Shown: piece by piece, positions 22,881 to 34,645 of the stretch
Position numbering within the stretch: the stretch's first letter is position 1
Layout of the letters: each line of letters starts with the position of its first letter
From: Cephalotus follicularis
Lineage: Eukaryota; Streptophyta; Magnoliopsida; Oxalidales; Cephalotaceae
Assembly: GCA_001972305.1 (NCBI GenBank)
Contig: BDDD01002286.1
Span: 124,001 to 188,000 of the forward strand
Length of the DNA stretch: 64,000 nucleotides
Reading direction: 5' to 3'
Program-made: the position numbers and the translations under genes
The notes under the pieces: generated by a model
What the model saw: only the letters and a program-made list of their open reading frames with translations
Told to the model about the DNA's origin: nothing
Databases searched by the model: none

Positions 22881-25380
22881 CCGTTTAATTTCAATTGGAC
22901 TTTAATTTCGCTTTTGGTGGCTATTTTGGAATAATTAAAGTACCTGAAATTATGGTTTAATTTCTTTCCCATGGTTGTTTCATAAAATAATCTATTATTA
23001 TTTTTCAGGAAACTAGGTTTTAAATAATATAGTGGGAGGTTTACTGGAATGTCGGCGGACTTGTGGAATTATTTCGATTGGCCATTGGAAATTGAAATTA
23101 CTTGTGTTTATTTAAAGTCTATAGTGGATGTAGATTTTAAAGTCTTAAACATGATGGATGGTTATGGGACTGGACCTAGCTTTTGATTTCTTTTGTGGAT
23201 GGTTTAATTTGCTTAGTTAACTTGTGCTTTTATTTGGTGTGTAATTTGGCTGCCTGCGAGCACCATTGATTCCTTATTTGTATTATTCTCTCTCTCCCTC
23301 CAAATTGTATTTTGTTCTTTATTTTTAAATGTATTTTTTGAGAAATTTCTTTTTGTAAACAAAGAAAAGAAGAATAACAAAGGAGCTTGTAGAGGAAGAT
23401 AAAGGAAGTTACAAGACCAAGTGAAGGCCATGTATGCGTGGTGCTTTTTGTAATAAAGTAGTTTTAAATAGTTCACCTAGGAGATCGAGTGGTCACATTG
23501 GCATGTATGATCACTCATAGATTTAGTCCTTGGCCAGGCCATATTTATTTCTAAGTGGGAAATAGGTTGCATGAGATGGATGTTTTCTTTTTGCAAACGA
23601 TCCAAACACGTCAAGCACGCTAAGCCGCTCAATTGGATTGGAAGATAAAATCAATCTGATTAACGGCATGGTAATATATAAAATTTGATCAGACCAAATT
23701 CCTCCAACCTGTTAAATAATAAGTCCATAAGCGGTGGGACATAAGGTTGTCCCATCATTGGCCTTCCATAATTTTCGTTGAATGGTGTGGATATATTTGG
23801 GATAGCACTGCACAAGGTAGAGGTCCTCTGTATGACCATTTCTATTAAATTCATGTACTAATGGAGTATTAGAAGGAAGTAGCCATGTTTTGGTACCGAT
23901 GGCACGCACACGAGCGGGTATCAAAATGGGTTCATTTCTTTCAGGATTTTCGGTTTGGACTTATACCGAGTTGATACTATTCGCACAACACACGGTTATG
24001 GATTGTATTGGTCATGAGGCCGGAACTTGTATCGGATCTTACACTGAGGGCAAGAGGTCCTAATATAAATGGACACTCGTGTCTAACTATCTTGATATTG
24101 TGGCGTTTCATGCACATGGCTGGGGTCATGATAAAGAGAGATAGATTCCGATCCCCACTAGGAGGCAAGAGGCTTCTCGAATTCCACATGGAGGTGTGGG
24201 ATACGATTAGAATAGTAGGAGGAGCCATAATTACAAAAGACAAAGGATTATGGTAATAACATAAATAGAATGATCTGTTAATATTCTCTATTTTTTTTCC
24301 TCATATAGGTTGCTAGATTTCACATACTTGATTATATACTCAAATTGGCAAACTGCACAAACAACATCAAACACGTTTAACACTCCTAAACTTGAACATC
24401 CGTATTTCTCTGAATGGAAAATATTCTTAGGAGCATGAGAGTCGCTTATGTCATGACTGAGATAATCCTGAGCTAGTGAACTATGTATCCGACCATCACA
24501 AGGCCATAGGGGCTTAATGGTGGGACAATGATTATCGAGCTCGTACCCTATCAATTTTTGGCATGTTGCCACAATTTTGCATGATCGGGTTATGCACTCA
24601 CAAACCTTGTGTGTCATGCTTACACAACTCGAGGAGTTGTATGGCACCCAGTCGAGGACTGTAAAGGTGGATTTTGACCAAGAGAGGTCATGATCGTCTG
24701 TGATGTCTCGATTTCCTACTTGAATAATCTCAAGGGGAGATAGATCAAGTGAATCTAAGTTTCAAGGGTGAAAACCCAAGGAAGAGGCAGTTACTGCAAA
24801 AGGGATTCCATTCTAGAAAAACGATCTAAAAGTTTTAAATGGAATTTGCCTACTTCCATTGTGGGAAGTTCAGGAAATTGGAAGAGATATAATCTGTTCC
24901 TATAGTCCAAAGTAGGAAATACCTTATGGTTAGGTACTTTCATGTTTTATCTAGTTTACAATGTAAGTTCAATTTGAGTAGTTGGCTCAGATTGTGAGAC
25001 TAACATTTGTAACTCTTTGCAGGTTGCTGAGAGAGCTGGTAAAGCTATGGACTATCGCCATGGCGATGCATCGTGGATTCACACCTATGTAGATGGCATT
25101 TATGAATTGTAATTTCTGCAAATGGTTATGTAATAATGGTTTGATCTCTGTATATAAAGAACATTGTAAGGAACTTTGTTTCTATGTGATATATGTATAA
25201 GAAGAGCCAGAAGCTCAAATTTTTGGTATAAATTCTTAGTCTTATACATTTCAAAGTTCTAGTTAGTGCAAGAGGCACGTGGACAGAAGAGATCTATGTC
25301 TTATACAATTACCATAACATTATATTAACAATTCAAAGGAACAAATTAATAAAAGATATAAATCCTTCATTATTATTGCA
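22881..25380 (+). other. leader and decayed gag region of the copia element
   Basis: AT-rich sequence between the primer site and the pre-integrase block. By position it should hold the leader and gag, but no frame is long or clear enough for me to identify Gag. Short open frames on the minus strand are chance. Confidence 0.5.
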
Positions 25381-25690
25381 TTGTTGATTAGGTCATCCTA
25401 GAGATGCTAGGAAAACACAATGGTTAAGGATGGTCTATGAGGACATCCAGGACGTGTGGTCCTCTCCAACGTGTGCACCATGTGTGATTGGTGTGATGAC
25501 CAAATCTCCCTTCTCCATGCGAGGAGATAGGATGGTGGAAATATTAGGTTAAGTCCACACCGATGGTAGTGAACCAATATCGGTTAATGTAAATGGAGAT
25601 TTTCACTACTTCAATACCATCATTGGTGTTTTATCACAAATTTGGGTAAATGTTTCAAGAGGAAAACAAGTCTAAAATCCTAAGAAAGAG
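25381..25690 (+). pseudogene. pol: copia pre-integrase / integrase start
   Basis: Text such as GHPRDARKTQWLRM, then CAPCVIGVMTKSPFSMRGDR and the 'HTDGSEPISV' block, corresponds to the gag-pre-integrase zinc-finger-like domain and the start of the integrase core ('K.PF...G.R....L.L.H.D..GP.....'). Fossil. Confidence 0.7.
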
Positions 25691-26587
25691 TCATGGATTT
25701 ATGACTAGAAGTAAATAATGGCAAGGTCCATTATACCTTTTATACATCTTCCAATTTTTTTTTTCTGGGTAATGCAGTGCAGTTGGCAGAGCATATCCTA
25801 ACCTGGATTCCTTTGAAATCCGTTCCTTCCGATATCGAGAGGATATCATATGATCACGTAGATCATAAATGGAGGAAACCCATCCTAAACCGTTTGAGGG
25901 TTAAGGCTGTCCAATTTATATAAGAATGCGAAAACCTTCTAAGCTGGAGGCACGATTGAGACGTTGCCGGTTTGTGGAATATTCTAAGATGTGCTTAGGA
26001 TATTACTTCTACTATCCCAGCGACCAAATATGGTATTGTTTCGCATACTGCAAAATTCCTAGGGAGGAATACCTGATTGCAGGAAGCAGTGGGAGTTACG
26101 TGAAACAAAGAGAGTTTCCACTAGGTAGAAACCCACAGGATGATAAGGAACTAGAAGTTTATTCTTCTAAAGACATAATTGGGAAATGATCCCAATCTGA
26201 GATGGAGTCTTGGTAAGGCACTCCTCTAACGAGGAGATCAGGCAAAGTTTTTCGACAACGCCTGAGAAATAAGGTTTTCTCATTAAGGCACTGACGAACC
26301 CAACGTCAGCATGATGACGAGCCTGTCAGCTACAAGGAACTAGTGAAGAGCACTAATTCCGGGACATGATAAGATATCATGAAATCCGAAAAGGACTCTG
26401 TATACGCCTACCAAGTGAGGGACTTGGTATAAGCACCCGAAGGCTTAAAATCCTATCGGATGCAAGTAAATCTTCAAGAGGAAGATTGGCGTTAATGGTA
26501 AAAGTTGAAACCTTTTTAAAGCACAATTGGTCGCGAAAGGATATACACTAAGACCAGAGGTCTGTATATTGAGAACTTTCTGACCAA

Positions 26588-27320
26588 TTGCAATGCTTTA
26601 GTCCATTCGGATTATGCTTGCTTTTGCCGCTCATGGTGATAATAAGCTATGGCAAATGGATGTCAAGACAGTCTGCAAGAGTGACTATCTTGAAGAGGAC
26701 ATCTTTATGTCCCAAACCCGAGGAGTTTACATCCGAGGAGCATTTGCACAAGAGGTGCAAGATCCAAAGTTCTATGACCTTAAGCAAGCATCCCGTAGCT
26801 GAAATATCCATTTTGATTTTATCAAAGATATGGATAAGCCTAAATTTCTAACAGAAACAGAATAACCCAGAAATCACTTTCTTGGCGCTGTATGTAGAAG
26901 ACATACTACACATAGAGAATGATGTAGGTATGTTGAAGTAAGTTAAGCAAGAACTTCTCCACAAAGTATTTGGGGGAGGCTTTTTACGTTTTAGAAATTA
27001 AAGATCTAAATAGTAGATCGAGTAGATTGCTTGGACTTTCCCAAAGCCAGTACATTAGCATAGTTCTGAAATTGTATGGAACGAATTCCATATATGGCTT
27101 ACTGCCAATTAGCCAAGGAATTCACCTTTCCAAGAGGATGTCTTTTAAGACTTATGATGAGGACACGCATGTATAGACATCTTTATGCTTCGGCAATAGG
27201 CTCTATCATGTATGCCATACTTTGTACTGAGCCTAATGTCAATATGCCTAAGGGTATGGCTTGTCGATTTCAGTCCAGTCCTTGTAACAGACATATAGAC
27301 ATAGTCAAGAGCATATAATG
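26588..27320 (+). pseudogene. pol: copia reverse transcriptase remnant
   Basis: AFAAHGDNKLWQMDVKT is followed by YLEEDIFMSQTRGV, the 'A...D..I.QMDVKTAFL.G.L.E...M.QP.GF' block of copia reverse transcriptase. Further on, YRHLYASAIGSIMYAILCTE with CRFQSS corresponds to '..Y.SA.GS.MYAM.CTRPD......SR.QSNPG..H'. Fossil with many breaks. Confidence 0.8.
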
Positions 27321-27339
27321 CCTGTGAAAGATTCAGGAT

Positions 27340-27896
27340 TATTTCTTGACACATGGAGAATATAGTAAATTGAGACGTGAGAGTTGGGTTAACTCTAGTT
27401 TCAATTGTGATCCGGATGATCACAAATTCATTTCAGGATATGTGTTGATCCCGAATGGAAATGTTGTGTGAGTGGGAGGAGTTTGTAGCATTCGAGGACT
27501 GCAGACTTCACCGGAGAATAAAAGTATGTGCAACCTGTGATACCGGTTATGGTAGCTGGTTTTGTAGCGGAAGTTCATTGTGTAACTTTATAAGCTTCCT
27601 TCCATCGTTTTCCAGTTGTGTAGCATAGGGATGACGATGGGGCTTTGCACAAACCTTGGAACCCGGGTCACATTACCGCCCAAACATATACAGCAACGGT
27701 ATCATTTGATCGTGGGGATCATAGATGAATATAACATTTCGAAAGTGATGTTATTTAGGAAATATAGGAGATATCATGAGAGTAGATGTCACCGAAGAGA
27801 GAGTCGTGCGAGAAGCGAACTTAATAGACCTATTGACCAAGGCCATGAGCAGTGCTAGAGTGCGATATGCTTAGGCTGGAGGTCTTCGTGGCTGGA
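27340..27896 (+). pseudogene. pol: copia RNase H remnant
   Basis: Scattered blocks (KFISGYVLIPNGN; GVCSIRGLQTSPENKSMCN) match the copia RNase H region '..S.SGYVF...GGA.SW.S.KQ..VA.STTEAEY'. The region leads into the purine tract before the 3' LTR. Fossil. Confidence 0.65.
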
Positions 27897-27912
27897 GGGC
27901 CAAGTGGGAGAT
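27897..27912 (+). other. polypurine tract of the copia element
   Basis: AGGGCCAAGTGGGAGAT directly precedes TGTTAGAT of the 3' LTR, the standard copia arrangement. Confidence 0.8.
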
Positions 27913-30088
27913 TGTTAGATTAGGGTGTCCCTGCAAGCCAAGAGAAGGCTGCAGACATATGTTGTTGACATATGACACACTCTTGAATCATACATTCATA
28001 GTTCCATTCATCGTTAGGCCTGAGCGACTGGCATACGTTGTGCAGTAACTACTTGGATTTGATTTCCGCCTTCCCCAGCACTGGCCACATGCTGGTAAAA
28101 GGGTTGCCTTTGGGCCTTATGGAGCTGCATTGAGATGTGTGGGCGAGTGCGCAAGATGGGATAGTCACACCCGTGTTGAGGGTTATAGGCTCTATAACAT
28201 CTGTGACCGTTGAAGACTTAAAGTCCTTGCCAGGCACTGGGAGATTGGGAACAAGAGGTTTCCGGGGATATCTCCCATAGTCTCAGTGCGTTCATAGAAT
28301 TATAGTTATCACGGTTTTACCTGGGGGTGACATTTATCCAAACCCTAGTCCGTAGTTGGAGCCAAGATGATGAATTATACGTGGCACGCAAATCGATGCT
28401 AGTGATAAAGTACTGGGGAACCGGTTAACGAATGGTAGACGTGGCACTTTTTTGTCGGCGGATCCGGGGGTGATTATAGATCACACCGGGACTATTAGCT
28501 AGATAGTCGTACCAGAACTTCAGGATGTTCTGAGAAATTTATCATTGTATCAGAAATCCACCGGGCTTTCGGGTTCCGCCTGATTATTGGAAAAGTGACG
28601 CATGCTGCACATATGCTTGCTTGGTGATAAATCTGGTTTTTAACTAGTATATATTATTTTGACATTAGTGGTTTGTTTTTCGTTCCACTAATATATAAGA
28701 GATTTAAAGCCGGTGCATGATTTAATTTTAATTAACTTAATTAAAGAGAGAGCCTTTAATTATTCAAAGTGAGAGACTTTATTTAAATCATAAGAGAAAC
28801 ATATTTAATTAATTAAGAGAATTATTAAACATTCGGAGAAACAAATTAATTTTGAAAGAGAAATTTAATTTAAATTAATGGAGAAAAGAGAAGAGAAAAG
28901 TGAGAGAGAGAGAGAGAGCGAGACTTAATTTTGTTTAAGTCATTTTTTTTTATTTTTTACTATTACTAATCTCTCTCTCACTTTCTCCCCCCAAAAAAAA
29001 AACAACTCTCCCAATTTTTTTCTCTCTCACGCACTCGTGCGTTTGGGGCAGCAGATGCGCACTACACGTGCACACAATGCAGGGGCGTTGGTCGGCTGAG
29101 GAAGACGACGGCGCTTCGCGCCGGTGACCGGGTGAAGGCGGGTGTCCTTCCTTGGTAAGTCTCCTTCCCTCCCTCTCCCGGATTCTCCCGCTTTCTCCCT
29201 GTGATGGTAGAATCGGTTTTTACCGTCCACCTGCTCCCGGCGTCTCTCCCACCGTCGATGATCACAGTGGGTGGAGCCAATCCATGGCTCTATCCATTTT
29301 TGATCTTTGTCTTGCGTTTCCCTGTCGTTTTTTGGCCGTTTTGCATTTGGTGAGTCAACTGGGCGACTTGACGTGTCAGGCTGCTGTGACTTGACATTCC
29401 GCACTGAGTCAAAGCGAGTCTTGGGTTGGGGTGTGTCGGGCTGGTGCCGCTGAGCTATTTGGAGGCTTGGCGGCCACTGGTGACGAACGGCGAGTCAACC
29501 TCGTGACTCGTCGCCGACCGTTCTCTACGTTCCTGGCCGAGTCTCGCCAAGTCTCGGCCACCAGTGCATTCGTCGAGGTGTTAGCGTCCACATATGTCAA
29601 GCCCGGTCAATGATGAGTTGACCGAGACTCACTGAGTCCAAACTCAATGAGTCGCTGCCTCTAGCCGCCGTGTTCTGGCGAGGTTCTCGGCGAGTCTCCT
29701 CCAGTTTCGGGTTGAGCAATCTTTTTCAAGTCCGTTGGTGTCAAGATCCGACCAAACGTGGACTGTCCAAAAATTGACGGTGTTACTGCTGACTGACATT
29801 TGCTACTGTAAGTGTGTAGCGACAAAGTGATGGAGCCTCCTACGTTGGTATGATTGCTTCGCTCTTACTGTTATCTTTACCGACGTGTGTTCTGTTTATC
29901 TTTATGTGCATGCTTGTTCCTGTTTTAGTTCGCTTGTTAATTAAACGGAGATCCTAGGTTTTTCTATTTGGTACTAAGATGTAAGTGTGGACCATGACTT
30001 TCAGTCTTGGTGTTTTTGAAAAATTAAAATTATACACACTTGCGTCCTAGGATCAAATTGACCGGGAACCCTTGCCAGGTTTCCAACA
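27913..30088 (+). repeat. 3' LTR of the copia element
   Basis: 2.18 kb, collinear with the 5' LTR but shorter, ending TTTCCAACA at the TATAC duplication. It keeps the same GAGTC-rich segment (about 29345-29700). Confidence 0.88.
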
Positions 30089-30212
30089 TATACCTTTTGA
30101 AACGGTTATGTCTTAGCCATTTCAAAAGGCTATATCCTTTTGAAACGCTAGATAGGCAGATATAATTAATTTAACAGAAGCATCAATTCCAATCTATGTC
30201 TCTCTCTCATCG

Positions 30213-30490
30213 GGTCGGGAGTGTCTTGTGGGGAGTGGTGCGACATCTACCTGGAGGATGCAAACTCTGGGGAGCTTTTCGCCACCTGCTTCATGAACCA
30301 TGGGCAGCGCAAGACCGCCGTGGAGTCGGTGCTTGACTCGTCACGGTACTTTGTGCTGAGGATCGAGGACGGGTCCGGGAAGCACGCCTTCTTTGGGCTA
30401 GGGTTCGCGTAGAGGAACGAGGCCTTCAATTTCAACGTGGCAATGTCGGATCACGAGAAGCACGTTTGGAGAGGGAACGAGGAGGTCGGT
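30213..30490 (+). pseudogene. NECAP1-like: captured NECAP (adaptin-ear-binding coat-associated) gene fragment
   Basis: The frame reads VSCGEWCDIYLEDANSGELF, then HGQRKTAVESVLDSSRYFVL, RIEDGSGKHAFFGLGFA, and after an in-frame stop RNEAFNFNVAMSDHEKHV. This matches the PH-like NECAP domain of plant NECAP-like proteins, including the hallmark 'SSRYFVLRI.DG.GKHAF.G.GF..RNEAFDFN.AL.DHEK'. NECAP proteins act in clathrin-coated vesicle formation by binding adaptor ears. Only about 90 residues of the domain are present, the region is GC-rich compared with its AT-rich surroundings, and it lies inside the CACTA element, so it is best read as a transduplicated host fragment. A short echo of its end (HEKHV...) recurs at about 30978-31015, next to the RLT fragment. 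Confidence 0.85.
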
Positions 30491-31014
30491 GGATCTTTGA
30501 CACTACTTGGGTCTTTGAGTGCGTGGGCAGCATACCGAGACCACTGGCCATAGGGGAAAGACTGTTGGTGTGTCTAAGAAGTGATAATTTGGTTCTCCTT
30601 TCTTTCATGCTTTATCTTGCTCTTGCTAGTTTTGCATTTTGATTTAATTAGGTTTATAGATTTTAATTTGTTGCTAACAATTTATATTGGTGCAGTTGCT
30701 CTCTTGTACTTCAGATCGCATTTTACCTATGCCATGTTTTGTTTACCTTGTAACTTCTTTTTCTCTAAATGAATTTATGTTCTTTATGTTCTACTTGATT
30801 ACGCAAATAAGACTGCTACCTTTACAATTCTTAAAACTTGACGCAAAGCATATTCTGGTGTGTGTCTGATCATAAGTTTGATGACATTGTCTTACCAATT
30901 TAAAATTTGATCTTGTTGCTTATCAGTTTGGTTTCTAGCCCTTTGTTGGGGTAGTTGTAGGTAAAACCAAGCAGGTGTCCACGAGAAGCACGTTATGAGA
31001 GAGAACGAGGAGGT

Positions 31015-32577
31015 GAGTGGAGACCTGGGTTGGGAGAAAATCAAAATAGTGCTGCTAGTCCAGGGGGTGGGCATCCGCAGATTGTTGAAGGGGTAAGCTG
31101 TTTTATGTTTGGTTGTTACTGTAGAAATTTAATTGCTAGTTTGTTCCCCACGAATAACCATTTAAGTGTTGGCATTGTATATCAGGCATATGCTTGGGCT
31201 TTTGATATACGCAGTTGGCAGAGCCATTTAAATACATAGACATGGTTAGAAATATTGCGGCAGTTCTCTCTATCTTCGGGATTTGGGCCACAACTTAAGA
31301 AAGGGACTATTGAGCAGCGATATCTTCGTGATGAAAATGAGGTGACATTTTATTTCATCGTGCCCTTCTTGTGTCTGTAAATGATTGATGTGGCTTATAA
31401 GTTAATTTGATTTCTTTTTTGAGCATTTTGCAAATAACTGAATAACCACCAGAGAATCATTATTATGAATATCCCACAGCCCATACATCCATTATACATG
31501 CATTTGGTTATGATTTAGATGCCTTTAGTGATATTTGTTAGTTTATGATGTCTTCTTCTTATGACACAATCATTAGATGCTGGAACTCAGTTCTAGCATT
31601 AATTATTTAGTGGCTGGTTCCATTCTCTTCTATTTCTGTAGGTTGGTCAAAGGATTAGTTTGGACACCAGGTGCTTATATAATTTATTGTTCGTTCTTAA
31701 AATTCTTTCAGGATAGTGCAATAGAATGTGTTCTTCTGTTAGATTAGGCAATGCTTGGTTGTGTCTGATAATATGGACATCTGTTTTGTATGTATCATGC
31801 ATGATTATGTGTTTGAAAGCCATATTTTTCTTCTCATCCCCAAAATAATCTGATGCCCATTGGCACAATTTTGGGAGTCAATAATTTATGTTTAATGATC
31901 ATTTGAGCGACCCCAAAGTAGCTTTTCTTTGTATTATATCCAATGTTTTTCCCCCTTTTATGTACAATACAAAGTAATGATGGGGAAGATGTGATTTCTA
32001 ATTTACGCAATGGAGCTGTTGTTGAAAATGTTGTTGCTATAATACAAGAAAGGGGTTTTTCTAATCGACGCAGACCTAGGCATCGCTTGACACCTGGGAC
32101 CATTAAATTTGTAGCATTTCATGGTCTTTCTTATGAGGGAAGCAAGGGGCTTACGATTTTAGAAGTAGCAAAAAATATTTAGGTAATTAAGTAGTGATTG
32201 TTTGATCCACTTTTTAATGTTGTATGTCGAAATAACTTTACTTTTTTCATCTTTTTTATTCTAAGAAATCTGGCATGAGGGATCTTACAACGAGCAAGAC
32301 ACCAGAAGCTTCTATTTCTGCTACTTTGTCAAGGGATTCAAAACTTTTTGAGAGAACAACTCCATCAAGATATTGTGTACATGAAGCCTATAGGAAAGAT
32401 CCAGCTATTGCTGAGGCAATTCTTTCTGCTGCCCGAGAAAGAATTGGGATATTTAAAAGTGGATTTGTAGATGGAGAAGATGTTATTATCACATCTCGTT
32501 CGCGGAATGATCCTGGCTGTGGTAGGATTTTCGTCGAGTTACATGATGGTTGCTGAAGACTCATTGATGCTGAGGAG
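31015..32577 (+). pseudogene. RLT1/2-like: captured RLT (homeobox-DDT / HARE-HTH) gene fragment with introns
   Basis: Four exon-like blocks follow the order of plant RINGLET (RLT) homeobox-DDT proteins. 31030-31093: GENQNSAASPGGGHPQIVEG, then GTAAG. 31186-31341: AYAWAFDIRSWQSHLNT and EILRQFSLSSGFGPQLKK, then GTGAC. About 31975-32182: DGEDVISNLRNGAVVENVVA, then HRLTPGTIKFVAFHGLSYEG with EVAKNI. 32266-32577: SGMRDLTTSKTPEASISATL, RDSKLFERTTPSRYC and AYRKDPAIAEAILSAARERI. The last two make up the HARE-HTH domain, which in RLT lies upstream of the WSD/D-TOX part and, with DDT, links to ISWI chromatin remodelers. Introns have GT/AG-like borders, so the copy came from genomic DNA, not from mRNA. 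In-frame stops and the missing homeobox, DDT and C-terminus show it is not a working RLT gene. Lies within the CACTA element. Confidence 0.88.
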
Positions 32578-32869
32578 GTAATTCTTTTTGATATTGTCTT
32601 TAGTTAGCTTCTTGAACAGCTAGTGTACCTTCTCTCTGTCATAAGATTTAATGAAAGCAAAAGCATGAACTTTTGCCACGGGTTATATTTGTAGTCTACG
32701 ATGCACACATTATTTGATAGGTTCCTGGTTTTTTCATGTCAACCCTCAAAGAGGATGTGCGTCTTCCTAATTTTACCTACACAAAATCTTTATGCTTGTT
32801 TACATATAAAAATAGATTCAAAGAATAATGCAAGTCTCTAGGACTATAGGTGTATTAATATTTGATCAT

Positions 32870-33577
32870 ACTTCAAATGGACTGTTGTTATTAATTGATG
32901 ATTGCTGGTTGATTGAATGATTGTGTGCGATGGATTATTGTTTGCTGAGTATAGAATTTTCTGCGTTACCATTTGTTCTTTGAACTCCCCTGTTAAGTCA
33001 ACGCGTCGACGCTTGGCTGATAGAGTCGACGCCTTGAAGTGATCAGTTGACACCTTGAGAATAGTGAGTCACGATATGTGTTTCTTCGTGATTTTGTGCA
33101 CTAATAAGCACAACACGTTGATGCCTAGCGTTTACGCGTAACTTGATAGCAGAACGTGTTAACGCGATTCATGATTGCTGGTTAACACCTAAGTAAATGG
33201 ACGAACGTGTAAGCACATAACATTTAACGCGTAAGTTAGATATGTGTGTTGATGTAAACGATGAGAATTGGTTCACCTATTGAGACATTTAAATGATTAT
33301 ATCCGCATTTGGAATAGTGTATTTCTGGTTTAAATTGTGGTTGCTGAGGGCTGAGACCATTATGAACTGTTGATTCCTCCTTCGGGAGTGTGGTTATATG
33401 TAAATTGTGTTTTCTTTACAGGGGGCATAGATTCGATAAACGGATACTACATGCCTGTTTTTCACAAAATTCTAAAGTTTTATATTTATATCACTTTTGT
33501 ATGATGAGATTTAAGGAATGAACGGAAGGTGATCGCGTGTCGGGTCGTGGGGGTTTCCCCCACAGTTTGGGGCATGA
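32870..33577 (+). repeat. probable Ty3/gypsy LTR fragment inside CACTA
   Basis: The right end reads GTTTGGGGCATGACA, like the GGGGTGTGACA ends of Ty3 LTRs in this window. The middle has AACGCGTCGACGCTTGG and GAGTCGACGCCTTG, the same motif type as the solo LTR at 38092-48171. I cannot fix the left border, and I see no target duplication. Confidence 0.45.
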
Positions 33578-33739
33578 CACACGCACACACACTCTCTCTG
33601 TGTGTGTAGGTGCACTCATGTATGTTGTTTTTCTTATTTTGAAATTTGGATATGAAATTCTAACCAAGAGACTCCATCTTCAGACAAGTTTTCTTATCTT
33701 CCTGATGAGGATGAAAAGGTTGCGGTAAATCCCTTCGAC

Positions 33740-34128
33740 TCCATTCTATTTCTGGCGTGTTAAGCAACAACCGAAGAATTTGCTCGCTAATTCGTTGTTA
33801 AGCTGTAATATTGATTGTTTAGTGGCATCGTTTTTGGCTTCTTGGTGTTGAGGATGGCGAATACTTCAAAGGACATGTTTGTGGTTTGGGCTTGGCCCAT
33901 GAATAGCTACATGATAATAAACTATTAGGGTTTCTTCGCCTATATATATATTCTCTTGTATTGTGTGAGAGCTTGTAACACAAGAGAGAAGTGAGGAGAC
34001 TATTGATCACTATAGTGAAACTCTTGTTGCCGGACGTAGCCCTAGATTGGGTGAACCAGGATAAATCTCGTGTTCTGTTAATTTACTATTTTCCTCTCTT
34101 CCTTTCTATTATTACTTGTTCGACAGGT
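33740..34128 (+). repeat. probable copia LTR remnant inside CACTA
   Basis: Contains a TATATATATATTCTC box, then a leader-like segment with TTGTGTGAGAGCTTGTAACA and GCCGGACGTAGCC...GGTGAACC, ending TTACTTGTTCGACA. This order (TATA box, short transcribed leader, 'GGACGTAGGC..A..GCCGAACCACG') is typical of the end of short copia LTRs. No internal region is attached. The left border is uncertain. Confidence 0.45.
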
Positions 34129-34373
34129 ATCTATATTTATCGTTCACTTGGGTCTATCAGGTGCACATGACTTAGAAGGCACTTATGTATTATTATTTTT
34201 ATGTACTTACCATTATATATATTTCTTATAATTACTATAAAATTCCATCAAAGTTCCTTACTGTTTTTGGCTTTTTGTGAACGTGCTAGTATTCTTTTTG
34301 TTGATTGGTATAATATATTGGTATATGCAAATACGTGTACGTAGAATTGTTGGAATCTATTCAGAGATTTTGG

Positions 34374-34645
34374 GAATATATGATTTGGATTCAATAAAGA
34401 TATGATTGCCCTGAAGATTAGGAAATAAAAAAAAATGATTATAAAAGATTTAAATGAATTTTATATATTTTTTTATTTTTAAAAACACCTTTTGAAACGG
34501 ATAGATTATGGGAATATATGATATTGGATTCAATAACGATATGATTGCCCTGAAGATGAGGAAATAAAAAAAATGCTTATAAAAGATTTAAATTAATTTT
34601 ATATTATTTTTTTTATTTTTAAAAACACCTTTTGAAACGGATGGA
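34374..34645. repeat. two-unit tandem duplication of about 135 bp near the CACTA right end
   Basis: The block GGAATATATGAT(A)TTGGATTC... through ACACCTTTTGAAACGGAT appears at about 34374-34505 and again at about 34512-34645 with small differences. The second unit leads straight into the subterminal repeats. Confidence 0.85.

Larger units (their letters stand above)
20228..30088 (+). mobile_element. full-length Ty1/copia element, long LTRs (Tork/Angela-like)
   Basis: The LTRs are 20228-22863 and 27913-30088 (TGTTAGATTA...TTTCCAACA), flanked by TATAC on both sides (20223-20227 and 30089-30093). A tRNA-Met-type primer site follows the 5' LTR and a purine tract precedes the 3' LTR. The order pre-integrase, reverse transcriptase, RNase H fits copia. 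Coding parts are decayed with many breaks, and the LTRs differ by several percent by eye. It inserted into the CACTA subterminal repeat. The Tork/Angela placement rests on motifs only. Confidence 0.88.
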
